A DNA stretch of 64,000 nucleotides from NCBI GenBank assembly GCA_938743325.2, contig OW568881.1, positions 124,001 through 188,000 on the forward strand, in the 5' to 3' direction. Shown in pieces: positions 55,401-63,556 of this stretch. This DNA comes from Pycnococcus provasolii (lineage: Eukaryota; Chlorophyta; Pseudoscourfieldiophyceae; Pseudoscourfieldiales; Pycnococcaceae). Below the pieces are notes generated by a model. That model was not told the DNA's origin, did not search any database, and was given only the letters and a program-made list of their open reading frames with translations. Each line of letters starts with the position of its first letter. Positions within the stretch are counted from its first letter, which is position 1. The translations under genes were made by a program, and so were the position numbers.

Positions 55401-56870
55401 CTGCAGCAAACGCACCGCGGCATTTGACGTGTGCCGGTCATCGTCCGCCTCGTCGAGCGCATCCAGCAAAATCACCGCATGCTTTTGAATTTTAGCAAGC
55501 TTTTTCAGCGGTTCCACCAAAAGCGCGTTCACCGCGACATCCGGGTCGACGAGCGCCTTTGCCGCGATGTCTTCCTCCAGATCAATCAGGCATTCTCGAA
55601 CAACGTCAAATCGTTGACCAAGTTGGAAGCCAAGCGACCTCACCATCTCAAGCACGTCCTGGCGCCTGACGTCCGCACGTTTGAAGAAGTGTGACGCGTG
55701 GACCAAGTCGAGGGCTGCCGAAGCCACGCTCGACTTACCCTCTCCTGGTCCGCCAACAATGCATGCAAGACGTCCACCGGTCAACGTCACATGTGCACGC
55801 AGCTCGTCCAGCTGGTACTCGTTGCTCTGTCCACGTTCTCGCAACGCCTGCAAATCCGACTCGTAGCTCATCGGACGGAGCATGAATCGCAGCTTGAGCT
55901 CCTCCGTGAAGTGCTTCATGCTCGCAAACCCAAACTTGCCCGTGATTTCGCCGTGAATCATCTCCTTGTCTGCGGGCGAAAAGCACAGCGCCGTCTCCGC
56001 GTCGATGTTGCGAATGTGCTGCGACACGTCCTTTTCCGAGAAGCCGTGCGTGACGAGCTGCAGCTTCTGCGGCGGTGTCGACCCGATCTCGTACAGGCAC
56101 CACAACCTCGTCAACGGAATGACGCGATCTTTATCCAGCACGACGAGTGTTGCGCGAGACGTCGCTATCGTACTAGCAAGCGTGCGGCCGTCGTCGAGCT
56201 CTCTCATGGCTGAGAATACTCCGCCCGTGTCGTCCTGGTTGATGGCGAAAATGTCAAGCCACACGTACGTATCGTTTTGAGCAGCGCCTGCGAGTGCCCC
56301 TTTCACGCTCTCCACGAGGTCGACAAAAGTGCTGTTCCACGCGTGCGAAATGAAGTACGTCGGCGCGCCAACAGGAAGATTCTCGGCTTGCGCGTAGCTC
56401 ATGTGCTTTTTGCGTGCCAGCGAACGCACGAAGCACTCAACGATATCCGTCGTGTACATCTGCTCGAACGGGATGTCGCGATACTGCACCGGAATAGGCT
56501 TGCCACTTTTTGTTTTTTCAGCCGCGCGTCGCTTATCGCGGTGCATCTCTATGTTATCAGACGTCACGATCAAGTTTGTATCTTTCCCACCACCATCCTC
56601 CTCAGCCATGAACTCCTTGACGACGTCCCAGCTTTGCGTCGTTCCGGCGTGCGCCTTAACAAACTGTGCAAGCCATGCGAGCGACACCGCGCGGCCGACG
56701 GGCGACTCGGACGCATGTTCGGCCTGAGTCTTCCCATCATCGACGTCTTGCCTAGGTGGCTTGACTGGCAGCACCGTCGTCGGCAAGAGTTTTTCCTTGC
56801 GCGCCGTTGATGTTGACGTCGACGCCGCGCCGTGTACTTGCTGCACCGCCGACGACGCCGCACACCCCAT
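52476..56870 (-). CDS. NLR-like protein: TIR-like, NACHT/STAND ATPase, 14 WD40 repeats
   Basis: A 1464-aa single-exon protein. The ATG at 56870 gives MGCAASS, an N-myristoyl/palmitoyl signature. A TIR-like domain spans about 165-300: YFISHAW (172-178), VWLDIFAINQDD (203-214) and RLWCLYEIG (255-263). WCLxE resembles the plant TIR motif whose Glu is catalytic in NADase activity (Glu261 here). The ATPase part (about 350-640) has a P-loop GGPGEGKSS (373-381; Lys379) and Walker B ILLDALDEAD (467-476), with VLVTTRPDAD as a sensor-like strand. A helical region leads to 14 WD40 repeats of 42 residues (about 876-1464), enough for two propellers. The architecture is that of STAND immune receptors; the function is inference. 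The last repeat is cut short (TTIGANGA). Confidence 0.92.
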   Translation of the reverse strand: MGCAASSAVQQVHGAASTSTSTARKEKLLPTTVLPVKPPRQDVDDGKTQAEHASESPVGRAVSLAWLAQFVKAHAGTTQSWDVVKEFMAEEDGGGKDTNLIVTSDNIEMHRDKRRAAEKTKSGKPIPVQYRDIPFEQMYTTDIVECFVRSLARKKHMSYAQAENLPVGAPTYFISHAWNSTFVDLVESVKGALAGAAQNDTYVWLDIFAINQDDTGGVFSAMRELDDGRTLASTIATSRATLVVLDKDRVIPLTRLWCLYEIGSTPPQKLQLVTHGFSEKDVSQHIRNIDAETALCFSPADKEMIHGEITGKFGFASMKHFTEELKLRFMLRPMSYESDLQALRERGQSNEYQLDELRAHVTLTGGRLACIVGGPGEGKSSVASAALDLVHASHFFKRADVRRQDVLEMVRSLGFQLGQRFDVVRECLIDLEEDIAAKALVDPDVAVNALLVEPLKKLAKIQKHAVILLDALDEADDDRHTSNAAVRLLQTLARDARSSVSVLVTTRPDADGDYPRRRVLEHDWEGGMCVMEPAHVLGQAPVEVEKEESRLPGPWEEAMRNMQSIKVYQIVAREFVKRYGTSLEPPVDIDATYKLWFDRAAKDDEEVRRLIDIVLASREPLSSAHVDRLHLREACERLPGWGLLFEERDHLLQTLHLSLREFLGDTKRSGEHAADVFRGHRELARSCLDVLKRCDDEKGPAVAYSLRHAHVHLTDAVEKMLHEGGDETLAIDVMKEWSAAFMVERAKEASMIPEGYKASRWCATEFAGMWLKRQMDAGRRGVLVVELLRLEKALLEAKKKLANDATGLVATVESLHAFVRVLRWGVGTYSQAGLIAANVPCTSVWYQSPGQSVLTYCTPSLCMPARVDIDATILNNMRGHTDYVTSASYSADGTRIVSASDDKTVRVWDATTGACISVLEGHSRDVTSASYSADGTRIVSASDDSTVRVWDATTGACISVLEGHSSAVRSASYSADGTRIVSASGDDTIRIWDATTGACLSVLEGHSSAVLSASYSADGTRIVSASRDKTVRMWDATTGACISVLEGHSDYVRSASYSADGTRIVSASDDKTVRVWDATTGACLSVLEGHSSAVRSASYSADGTCIVSASDDNTVRVWDATTGACISVLEGHSFYVTSASYSADGTRIVSASWDKTVRIWDATTGACISVLEGHSRDVTSASYSADGTRIVSASDDSTVRVWDATTGACISVLRGHSYDVSSASYSADGTRIVSASFDKTVRMWDATTGACVSVLEGHSIWVTSASYSADGTRIVSASEDTSVRIWDATTGACVSVLKGHSSMVTSASYSADGTRIVSASEDKTVRVWDATTGACVSVLEGHSGPVSSALYSADGTRIVSASRDTSVRIWDATTGACVSVLEGHSGPVSSASYSADGTRIVSASFDNTVRIWDATTGACISVLEGHSSAVRSASYSADGTRIVSASLDKTVRVWDATTIGANGA
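52479..54245 (-). repeat. 14 near-identical 126-bp WD40-encoding repeats
   Basis: Each unit reads RIVSAS-x-D-x-(T/S)-VR-x-WDATTGAC-x-SVL-x-GHS-xx-V-x-SASYSADGT. The differences between units cluster at the residue after SAS (D, G, R, W, F, E, L), the residue between R and W (V, I, M), the residue after GAC (I, L, V), and the two residues after GHS (RD, SA, DY, FY, YD, IW, SM, GP). At the DNA level long stretches are identical between units. Confidence 0.95.
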
Positions 56871-56940
56871 GGCCGGTCCCGTATTTCACAGGGCGCTGGC
56901 AGGGAGGTTCTGGCAGGGGTGGTCGTTCGGGACGAGTACC

Positions 56941-57014
56941 TGTCTTGCATCAGTTAGGGTTAGGGTTAGGGACGTTGGGCGACGCGGTGAATGTTCAACA
57001 CTGCATAATAACGT
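56941..57014 (-). repeat. 74-bp inverted repeat, right arm
   Basis: Inverted partner of 52142-52215, lying 71 bp upstream of the NLR start codon and 34 bp past the stop of the MSHN gene. It holds three TTAGGG units. Confidence 0.9.
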
Positions 57015-57047
57015 TGACCACACTCTGGTAAGCGCCGTAAGCCTCTC

Positions 57048-57815
57048 TTAAACGGGAAGGCTTAGCGAAGTGACGCAGCGACCGCCGAGCGTAATCTCGA
57101 GGAGGGCAAAGTCAATCTCATACGTGGAACGCGAGAGGCTGAAGTCGTACGTGAAGCACGCCTCGACTGAGGCTAGGCTACACGTGAAGCCTATCGCGGG
57201 GCACGTGAGCACGTGGTGCAGATACTCGTGTGGCAGACACTTGCCGCGAGTGCTTGGTAGGGGCACGTCGCCGATGTGCGTGCGCACGCAATTGTCGAGC
57301 GCCTCTTGGCCCATGTGGCTAATCTGTACGCCCCGTGGGAGTTGCGTTGCGTGCTTGAATACGTGTCCAAGCATGCGCATCGCGCGGCGGGGCTTGAGCC
57401 ACGCCTGCATCTTGTCGAAGCGTTCGCTCGCCTCCGCATGCGGCGGTGGCGGTGGCAGTAGCGGTAGGCTGACAAGAGCCGCCGCCGGCGACTGCATAGT
57501 TGCAGGTGCTGTTTCCACCAACGTTCGCGGGGTGCGAGGAGGTGCAGGTGTAAATGGCGGCTCAACTATCACGTACGTCGTCACGGGATGCAGTCCTAGC
57601 TCAATCAACATGCCGTCTTCGATGTCGAGGTCAACCGGGCTGCTGTTGTCGTGCACCGTATTCACCACTTCAGGTACGTCTTGGTAGGCCGCGTGGGCGC
57701 TACCAAACTCTTGCATAAGCTCTTCGTCAATTTGCTGGTCGTTTGCGTTGATGGAGTTGAAGATGGTTACGAGGTTTGCGCTGTACAAGTCGTATGTATA
57801 GTCGTTATGTGACAT
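57048..57815 (-). CDS. Unknown 255-aa protein (MSHN type), intact copy
   Basis: From the ATG at 57815 (MSHNDYTYDLYSANLVTIFN) to TAA at 57048. I recognise no family. Residues 1-78 are acidic and polar (NDQQIDEELMQEFGSAHAAY, EDGMLIELGLHPV). Residues about 85-125 are Pro-rich. The last 120 residues look folded and contain several Cys and His (GKCLPHEYLHHVLTCPAIGF, TCSLASVEACF). It lies directly upstream of the NLR-like gene on the same strand with a 177-bp gap. Its 5' third plus promoter is duplicated on the far side of that gene, so it was part of the event that built the island. Confidence 0.6.
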   Translation of the reverse strand: MSHNDYTYDLYSANLVTIFNSINANDQQIDEELMQEFGSAHAAYQDVPEVVNTVHDNSSPVDLDIEDGMLIELGLHPVTTYVIVEPPFTPAPPRTPRTLVETAPATMQSPAAALVSLPLLPPPPPHAEASERFDKMQAWLKPRRAMRMLGHVFKHATQLPRGVQISHMGQEALDNCVRTHIGDVPLPSTRGKCLPHEYLHHVLTCPAIGFTCSLASVEACFTYDFSLSRSTYEIDFALLEITLGGRCVTSLSLPV

Positions 57816-58191
57816 GGATAAGAATGGCGAGAAAAAGAAATGTGAGAGACAGGATTGGGGTTGGGGCGGAGAAAAGCTCGAAAGAGCAAAGAGAAATCTT
57901 CTTAGTGCGTTTAAGTGAGTTCACTGCGTTGCACAAAATAATGCAGTGACTCTTGTTATTGAACAGTAAAAGGCGCTGAGGGTTTTCGTGTGTTAAGTTG
58001 TTAGTGATTGTTGCCAGTAAAAGGTGAATACATACATCTAGAAAAACACTCACGTTCAATAGTTGAAAAGAAAAGAAAATGTGTGAAAAGCATGGACGGA
58101 AGAAGGGTGCGGGTGCCCAGTCGCAACCTACAAGGCAATGTGTGGGGCCGTATCACAAAACTCCCGACTCTATGAGCCTGAACTTCTCTTC
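57581..58191 (+). repeat. 611-bp direct repeat, copy 2
   Basis: Matches 51248-51858 with the same orientation. This copy lies within the intact MSHN gene and its upstream region, so it is the likely source copy. Confidence 0.9.
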
Positions 58192-58295
58192 CTAGTCCTT
58201 ATGCATCCTCTACGATTCGGTCTCCTTTCCCCGGCGGCTGTCGGCTTGTCGGCGCGATCATAACAGCCATCAACATCCCGATCATCACCAAAATC

Positions 58296-58889
58296 ATGGC
58301 TGCTCTCAAGACGTCGTTCAGCGGCGCGATATTAAACGATGCGCTCACCATGGGTCTGAACCAAGGTGTCCAAGAGCTCCTCTCGCAACTCCTCAGCAAA
58401 AAGTTCAAAGGCGCTGACTTCACGCGATCACTGAAGTACATGTTTTATGGTGCCTGTGTCATGACACCTGCAAATTTCTACCTCGCGAAACTCATTGACG
58501 CCATGACGAATAACCTCGCAAAACAGTACAAGCTATCCGCACGTGCGAAGGGGGATGTCAAGCTCGCTCTCTCCACCGCGCTTGGCCTGCCCGTTAACGC
58601 CGCTCTCTTCACGGCAGCCATTCTGATTCTTTTGGGCATGCCCACGTCGTCGATTCCCAAGGCTATCAAAGACAACACGTGGCCAGTTACGAAACGTTTC
58701 GCGTCGCTCATGCTGCCTGCACAAATAGCCGTGAGCCGTGGCGTGATTCCGCCTTGGTTGGCACCCATCGCGCTGCAGGGCCTTGCCGTGACAGCGGGCC
58801 TGAGCATTAAGGTGCAGCTGAAGGAGGGAACGCTCGTCAGCCGGAGACAGAGTCGAAGGCAAGGCGACGACGCCGAGAAGACGGACTAA
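58296..58889 (+). CDS. Divergent Mpv17/PMP22-like membrane protein, tentative
   Basis: A 197-aa protein from the ATG at 58296, with about four hydrophobic segments. SLKYMFYGACVMTPANFYLAK (about 45-65) resembles the Mpv17 segment in which a Gly-Pro is followed by an aromatic helix. KDNTWPVTKRFASLMLPAQ (about 127-146) resembles the second signature (D.WP.....W..WP.AQ). Mpv17-family proteins sit in mitochondrial inner, peroxisomal or plastid membranes. The signatures are degenerate, so the family is uncertain. The C-terminus is basic and polar (RRQSRRQGDD). Confidence 0.55.
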   Translation: MAALKTSFSGAILNDALTMGLNQGVQELLSQLLSKKFKGADFTRSLKYMFYGACVMTPANFYLAKLIDAMTNNLAKQYKLSARAKGDVKLALSTALGLPVNAALFTAAILILLGMPTSSIPKAIKDNTWPVTKRFASLMLPAQIAVSRGVIPPWLAPIALQGLAVTAGLSIKVQLKEGTLVSRRQSRRQGDDAEKTD

Positions 58890-59363
58890 TAAGGTATGGT
58901 GTGGTATGGTGCGTGCATACTGTATCATCACGTATCGACGGTCGTATACATATCGACTTATAAGTAACTAAATAATAGTATCATACAATACAACGACGAC
59001 ACACTTTGTGTTTTTTTGGTCTTTGGTTGGGGTCTAGCGGGAGGTAGAGTAGTAAGTGTGACCCTTGAGTCATCGTGTTGATGCACGGTTGGTGGCGCTG
59101 GCGACAACATCAACAACAACAAGTCGCAACCGGAGCCCTCACTACGCCAACGAAAGCGCCCTGATAGAGTGATACATCCTTCGAAATCACCTGCGCCATG
59201 AACAAAAACGCGCAGTGAATAGCACCGGTGAATGGGCTGAATGGTGAAAGTGAATGGACAACCGCTGGATAGAGTAAAGTAAACTTCTTTACTGAATGAG
59301 GGATCTCAGTCTATTTTTTCCCGCCGCCGCACCGGCTGCCACGTCTCCTCCACAGCTACATTC
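58890..59363 (-). repeat. 3' interval with dispersed 3'-UTR repeat, copy C
   Basis: On the minus strand from about 59310 to 59035, the DNA following the MAPEG stop resembles the DNA after the FAD monooxygenase stop. The shared parts are CTCATTCAGTAA, GTTTACTTTACT, GTCCATTCAC, CACCATTCAGC and a 41-bp block identical to 63382-63422 (59057-59097 inverted). Confidence 0.65.
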
Positions 59364-60155
59364 TTAGAGGTCGTACACGGACTTGCACTCGAGCAGTCCC
59401 TTGACGAAAATGAACGTGCACGCACCCCAGCCCATGCACCAGAATGCAGTCTTGAGCATGAAAATAGCCGGTGCCACCGTGAAGATGTAGTAGTACGTAC
59501 TGTTCGTGTGAGTTGTTTGTTATTGATTGATGGAGTGAGTGGATTTGTCCTTTTGAGGAGCAAGTATGTTCGTTATGATTCAAACTCACCGGCAGACGAA
59601 GTAGAAGGCTGCGGCCGCTCGAACCTCCTTCTCCGGCACCTTCATCATAAGGCACGCGAAGATGACGGACGTTGCGAACAGCATGAAGTTCTCGAGGCTG
59701 TTGTTGTGCGCAACCATACCGCGCTTCACCCACGGCGGAATTTCGGCGGGCAGCGGCGCGTACGCGAGCTTCTTGTAGAGGCCCGTGAACATCGTTCCCT
59801 TGTCCGTGTTGAAGTAGATGAGCGCCATGAGGTACGGCATCCACATGGCCGCACTGTCCAAGGTAGGTTTAAGAGAGTGGGTCGGTTGAGGAGTGAAAGT
59901 GAGCGTTGGTTTTGTTCATCATCACGTGTCCAGAATAAAATAAGTAAGAAGAAAAGCAAAGCCATAGCCATACCTCGACACACCCACGAGCCCGACGTAT
60001 CCGAACGCGCTGATTCGCCAGACGAGAATGACCGCGGCACATCCCGCCGTTCCCATGATGAGCGAAAGGACGAGGAACGGCGTCATCGCCTCCTCGTAGA
60101 ACATGCGCGTGAGCGAGTGCTCAGACGAAGCCACCTTGCCCTTAGCTTCGGCCAT
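59364..60155 (-). CDS. MAPEG-family membrane protein, three exons
   Basis: A 193-aa membrane protein. Exons are 60155-59974, 59853-59590 and 59499-59364. Intron 1 (59854-59973) runs GTATGG to GGACAG and intron 2 (59500-59589) runs GTGAGT to GAACAG; both joins keep the frame. The signature GMVAHNNSLENFMLFATSVI followed by AAAFYFVCRTYYYIFTV matches MAPEG proteins (membrane-associated proteins in eicosanoid and glutathione metabolism), where Asn-x-x-Glu-Asn helps bind glutathione. Four membrane helices fit the family, although the N-terminal 60 residues form a longer head than usual. Whether it has glutathione transferase activity is unknown. Upstream lies an apparently gene-free 0.6 kb. Confidence 0.85.
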
Positions 60156-60761
60156 TACTACAGTCTAAGTTATAAATAAGGTGAAGGAGGATAAGAGGTG
60201 CTTCTGTGAGCGTTAGGAGTGGAATGGAGTGGAGCGGCGGCGGCCGGCTTACCTTATAGGAGGAACTGTAAGAGGAGGCCGCGGCCTTAATAGCTAACGA
60301 GGGAGTGGCCTTTAAAAAAAAAACAGTTCACAGTCTGACTGACAGTCAGTTGGAACAAGGCTCCGGAGTTCACAAAAGCGTGAAAAAAGCCACGTGGTCG
60401 TGGTGTTGTTAAGGCGACTGTGGGAGGGAGGCGCGAAGAAAAGGCGAAGAAGGCGAAAAGCTGGCCAGTAGGTACAGTGTACAGTGTGCAAAAGGCTCAT
60501 GCGAGATCAACGTTGTGTGTCACGTTATGTCACCCAAATTCGCCAGGTTTGAGGTCACGCGATCACGTGATTCCCGGATCCAGCCTGTGTTAATGTGTTG
60601 TGTGCGACCTTGTTCAACTTGTGGGTCCCCAGTTGCCACTTGCCAGTAGTCCTATGGAACCAATGCCCCTTCTACATACGTTTTACAACCAACCAACCAA
60701 AAACTTACATTTACATATGTATGTCTTATGAACACTCGTGTTCCGGAACACCTCATCCTAG
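60156..60761. other. Intergenic spacer
   Basis: About 600 bp between the 5' side of MAPEG and the 3' end of the SOUL gene. No gene or repeat is supported. Confidence 0.35.
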
Positions 60762-61421
60762 CTAGTGGGTGTCATCATCCTCCTGCTGGTTTTGTACCTG
60801 CGTCCACACCTCGTTCGTACGCAAAAACCAAGGCGTGAACGGGTCGTTGTAGCGCGCGAGCTCCACTTGGCCGCCATCGCACACTGTGACATCATCACGT
60901 GCGAGGGCGTCGAGGAGGATCTTCGTCTGCTTGGCGACGTCGTCCTTGCGCGCGTAGCCGCCAAAACGTCGTACCGCAAGCACACGACTCGGGAGACGTT
61001 CCAAGCTGACGCGCTCGTCGGTCGGCTTTGGCAATTCTTCGATTGATTTGTATTTAGAGGGAAGTATGAACGCCATTTTGTAAGACAGGCCTTCTTGCGA
61101 AGTCGTCACGGGCGCGGTCATGGCAATCTTCTCAGCACCGCCGCCACCTTGCTGCGCGGTCACGACAGGCGCCGTCATTGCGATTTTCTCCCCTTCTGTT
61201 GTTTGCGCAGCAGCTTCTTTTCGGTTAGCTGGCGTCCCAAATGCACCTATGTACCTCGCGAGTTGTCGGAATCCTTCGCTTCCTTGCATCATGTCCCCCG
61301 AGCATACAGTTGTTGCGGCAAGCGCGGGTGCGTACGTGCGCATTTCGTAGTCTTTGCACACCTTGGTCGCAGTAACCAGCGGCGTCTCGATCATCACGGG
61401 CTTGCCGAGGAACACGCCCAT
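60762..61421 (-). CDS. SOUL heme-binding protein
   Basis: A 219-aa protein from the ATG at 61421 (only a TTG upstream in frame). The SOUL/HBP fold covers nearly the whole length: YEMRTYAPALAATTV near the N-terminus, FRQLARYIGAFGTPANRK, twice EKIAMTAPV (the family's K..MT.PV motif, here duplicated around a Gly-rich insert) and YKMAFILPSKY. The tail reads VELARYNDPFTPWFLRTNEVW, the usual SOUL ending. Members bind heme or tetrapyrroles in cytosol, plastids or the algal eyespot. No transit peptide is evident. The duplicated MTAPV motif near residues 79 and 99 is a small oddity. Confidence 0.94.
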   Translation of the reverse strand: MGVFLGKPVMIETPLVTATKVCKDYEMRTYAPALAATTVCSGDMMQGSEGFRQLARYIGAFGTPANRKEAAAQTTEGEKIAMTAPVVTAQQGGGGAEKIAMTAPVTTSQEGLSYKMAFILPSKYKSIEELPKPTDERVSLERLPSRVLAVRRFGGYARKDDVAKQTKILLDALARDDVTVCDGGQVELARYNDPFTPWFLRTNEVWTQVQNQQEDDDTH

Positions 61422-61694
61422 GGAACTGTTCTTGTGACGAGAAATGAGGGAGAGAAGCAGCTGCCGGAAAAACAACTCCAAAGACTACCATGTAAGGACG
61501 GATCCCCTGAAAGCCGATCACGTCCACGAATTACGTCCAGGGAGGGAAAATCTGAAATCTGAAATCTGAAATATTTTCTTCCTGTGTGGTTGAAAATCCT
61601 CCTTCTGTTAAAGTTATTTTCCCGGGACCCTTTTTAGGATCAATCATTCTCCGATCACGGAGCAGTGCCGTCAGTGCCGTCAGTGCCGTCAGTC

Positions 61695-63242
61695 ATGCCG
61701 CCGCTTCTTCTTCACCTTCCTGTTTCTTTCAACTCCTCTGTGAACTACTCTGCTTCATCGTCATCTTCATCGTCATCATCTTCATCATCTTCATCTTCGC
61801 AGCGATTCGGGCAGCGATTCATCCGTGGTGGTCGTCACGTTCACGGTGTTCAGCGTCATGCGAATCGTCGTCACTTGAGACGTCTCATCCAATCCTCCTC
61901 CTCACAATCCTCCTCACAATCATCCTCATCATCATCATCATCCAAAGCTGCTGCTGCTCTCGTAGTAGGCGCGGGACCTGCGGGTCTCCTCTTAGCACAC
62001 AGACTTCTCTCAAAGGGATGGCAAAGCGTCACCATCCAAGAAGCACGACCAAACCCCGCTTTACAAGACACGACGAAGTCCGCGAGGCAGTGGTCCCTAG
62101 GACTCAACGTACGCGGACGTACCGCCATCAAAAGCACAAACCAAAAAGTCTGGGAAGAGGTCAAAAACGCCGGGCTGCTCTCCGACCAGTTCTTCGTCGT
62201 CGCAACAAAAAAACTCAAGCTGCAAATCAGAGAGTCAACACCAGGCTCGGAACCGAGCCTCCTGCTCAATCGACAGGTGCTGTGCAACGCACTTCTCGCC
62301 ACACTCGAAGACAAGTACGGCTCCACTGGCAGGATCAAACTCGTCTGGGATGCGCCGCTCACCGCGGAAAGCGCATTAGACATCAGCACAGGCTCAATAG
62401 ACGGCGAAACGTACGACGTCATCGTCGGTGCGGATGGCGCGAACAGTGCCGTGCGACGCCTTGTTCAAGCGAACGACGCCACATTTGACTGCGAGACGGA
62501 AATTCTACCCGGTGCAGTTCGTGTCCTCCACCAGAATATGCCACCGGCGCTCAACAGGAATGCCATAAACCTCCTCCTGCCAACTGGTGGCTCGAAAGGC
62601 GACGCAGAGGCTGCGAAGGACATTGGCGGACTCTTCATCATTCCCGCCAAGGGGGGTAAAATGTGCGCGCTCGTGAACTGGAAGGAGGCTACACCGCCTG
62701 CATCGGTGCTGGAGGCTTCTCCAGAGGCGATGCTCCATGGCCTTCACGCTCGCTTTCCTCAGCTCGAAAATGGCCTTGAGCTGGAGGCCATTCGCGCGTT
62801 TTTGGACGGACGTGACACGCGCCCGTCCGTAGTGCGGTGCTCAAAATACGCATCCGGACGCGTTGCTCTCCTCGGAGATGCCGCGCACTCCACCGGAGGT
62901 ACACTTGGCCAGGGCGCCAACTCCGCGCTCGAGGATGCCGCTGCCCTTGCCGACGCACTCATCGACGAGGTGGAGAAAGGAAGCGACGCCGACTACACCG
63001 ATGCTCTCCACAGATATTCATCCGTGCGTGAGCCAGAAGGCTCGGCACTTGCTGAGCTCGTCGGCGTGCGCAAGGCGAGCGATGTTCGGCGCGGCGGTGT
63101 GGGTCGTATTGCGAAGAGCGTCGGTCGATTCTTTCTTTCTCGCATACGACCCAATGATCCGAAGTACTTCAGCATGCAGACGCGCATGTCGCAGACGACG
63201 GATAGCTTTGTGTCTATTTTGGAAAAGGAGAGGTTAGATTGA
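61695..63242 (+). CDS. FAD-dependent monooxygenase (kynurenine 3-monooxygenase-like)
   Basis: A 515-aa protein from the ATG at 61695; only GTG lies upstream in frame. Two Ser runs (about 20-36 and 65-84), encoded by TCA/TCC repeats, flank an Arg/His-rich segment and may be an organelle targeting region. The Rossmann fold starts near residue 88 with VVGAGPAGLLLAHRL (GxGxxG). GADGANSAVRR supplies the DG motif, and GRVALLGDAAHSTGGTLGQG (about 387-406) the GD motif contacting FAD. The middle part (SLLLNRQVLCNALL) has the R-L pattern of aromatic hydroxylases. The order and spacing resemble KMO-like members, but the substrate is not known. It lacks the C-terminal membrane anchor of true KMO. Confidence 0.88.
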   Translation: MPPLLLHLPVSFNSSVNYSASSSSSSSSSSSSSSSQRFGQRFIRGGRHVHGVQRHANRRHLRRLIQSSSSQSSSQSSSSSSSSKAAAALVVGAGPAGLLLAHRLLSKGWQSVTIQEARPNPALQDTTKSARQWSLGLNVRGRTAIKSTNQKVWEEVKNAGLLSDQFFVVATKKLKLQIRESTPGSEPSLLLNRQVLCNALLATLEDKYGSTGRIKLVWDAPLTAESALDISTGSIDGETYDVIVGADGANSAVRRLVQANDATFDCETEILPGAVRVLHQNMPPALNRNAINLLLPTGGSKGDAEAAKDIGGLFIIPAKGGKMCALVNWKEATPPASVLEASPEAMLHGLHARFPQLENGLELEAIRAFLDGRDTRPSVVRCSKYASGRVALLGDAAHSTGGTLGQGANSALEDAAALADALIDEVEKGSDADYTDALHRYSSVREPEGSALAELVGVRKASDVRRGGVGRIAKSVGRFFLSRIRPNDPKYFSMQTRMSQTTDSFVSILEKERLD

Positions 63243-63445
63243 GGCTGAGACCGCTCATTCAGTAATGGAGTGTACTTTACTTGGTCTATCGTAGCGGTCG
63301 TCCATTCACACCATTCACGTTCACCATTCAGCAGCGCGTTCTCGCTCCACTCGCACTTGTTGTCACTGTTGTCGTCACCATCGCCACCAACCGTGCATCA
63401 ACACGATGACTCAAGGGTCACATTTTACCACCTACCGCTAGAGCA
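63243..63445 (+). repeat. Dispersed 3'-UTR repeat, copy B
   Basis: Starts right after the FAD monooxygenase stop with GCTCATTCAGTAATGGAGTG, then TACTTTACTT, GGTCGTCCATTCAC and TTCACCATTCAGC, and ends with a 41-bp block (63382-63422) that is an exact inverted copy of 59057-59097. Confidence 0.7.
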
Positions 63446-63556
63446 CTTGGCTAAAGGAGTTCAACTTGTGGGAAAAGGAGCTGTCTTGGAGTTGAGGCTT
63501 GCAATTTAAAAAAACAAAAAAACAAAGTGTTGTTCCATTCTGGTCAAAATTTTACT

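Noticed and set aside
52142-57014. Classical DNA transposon with the NLR as cargo
   Set aside because: The inverted arms are real, but I see no target-site duplication and no transposase, so I annotate them as repeats and not as a mobile element.
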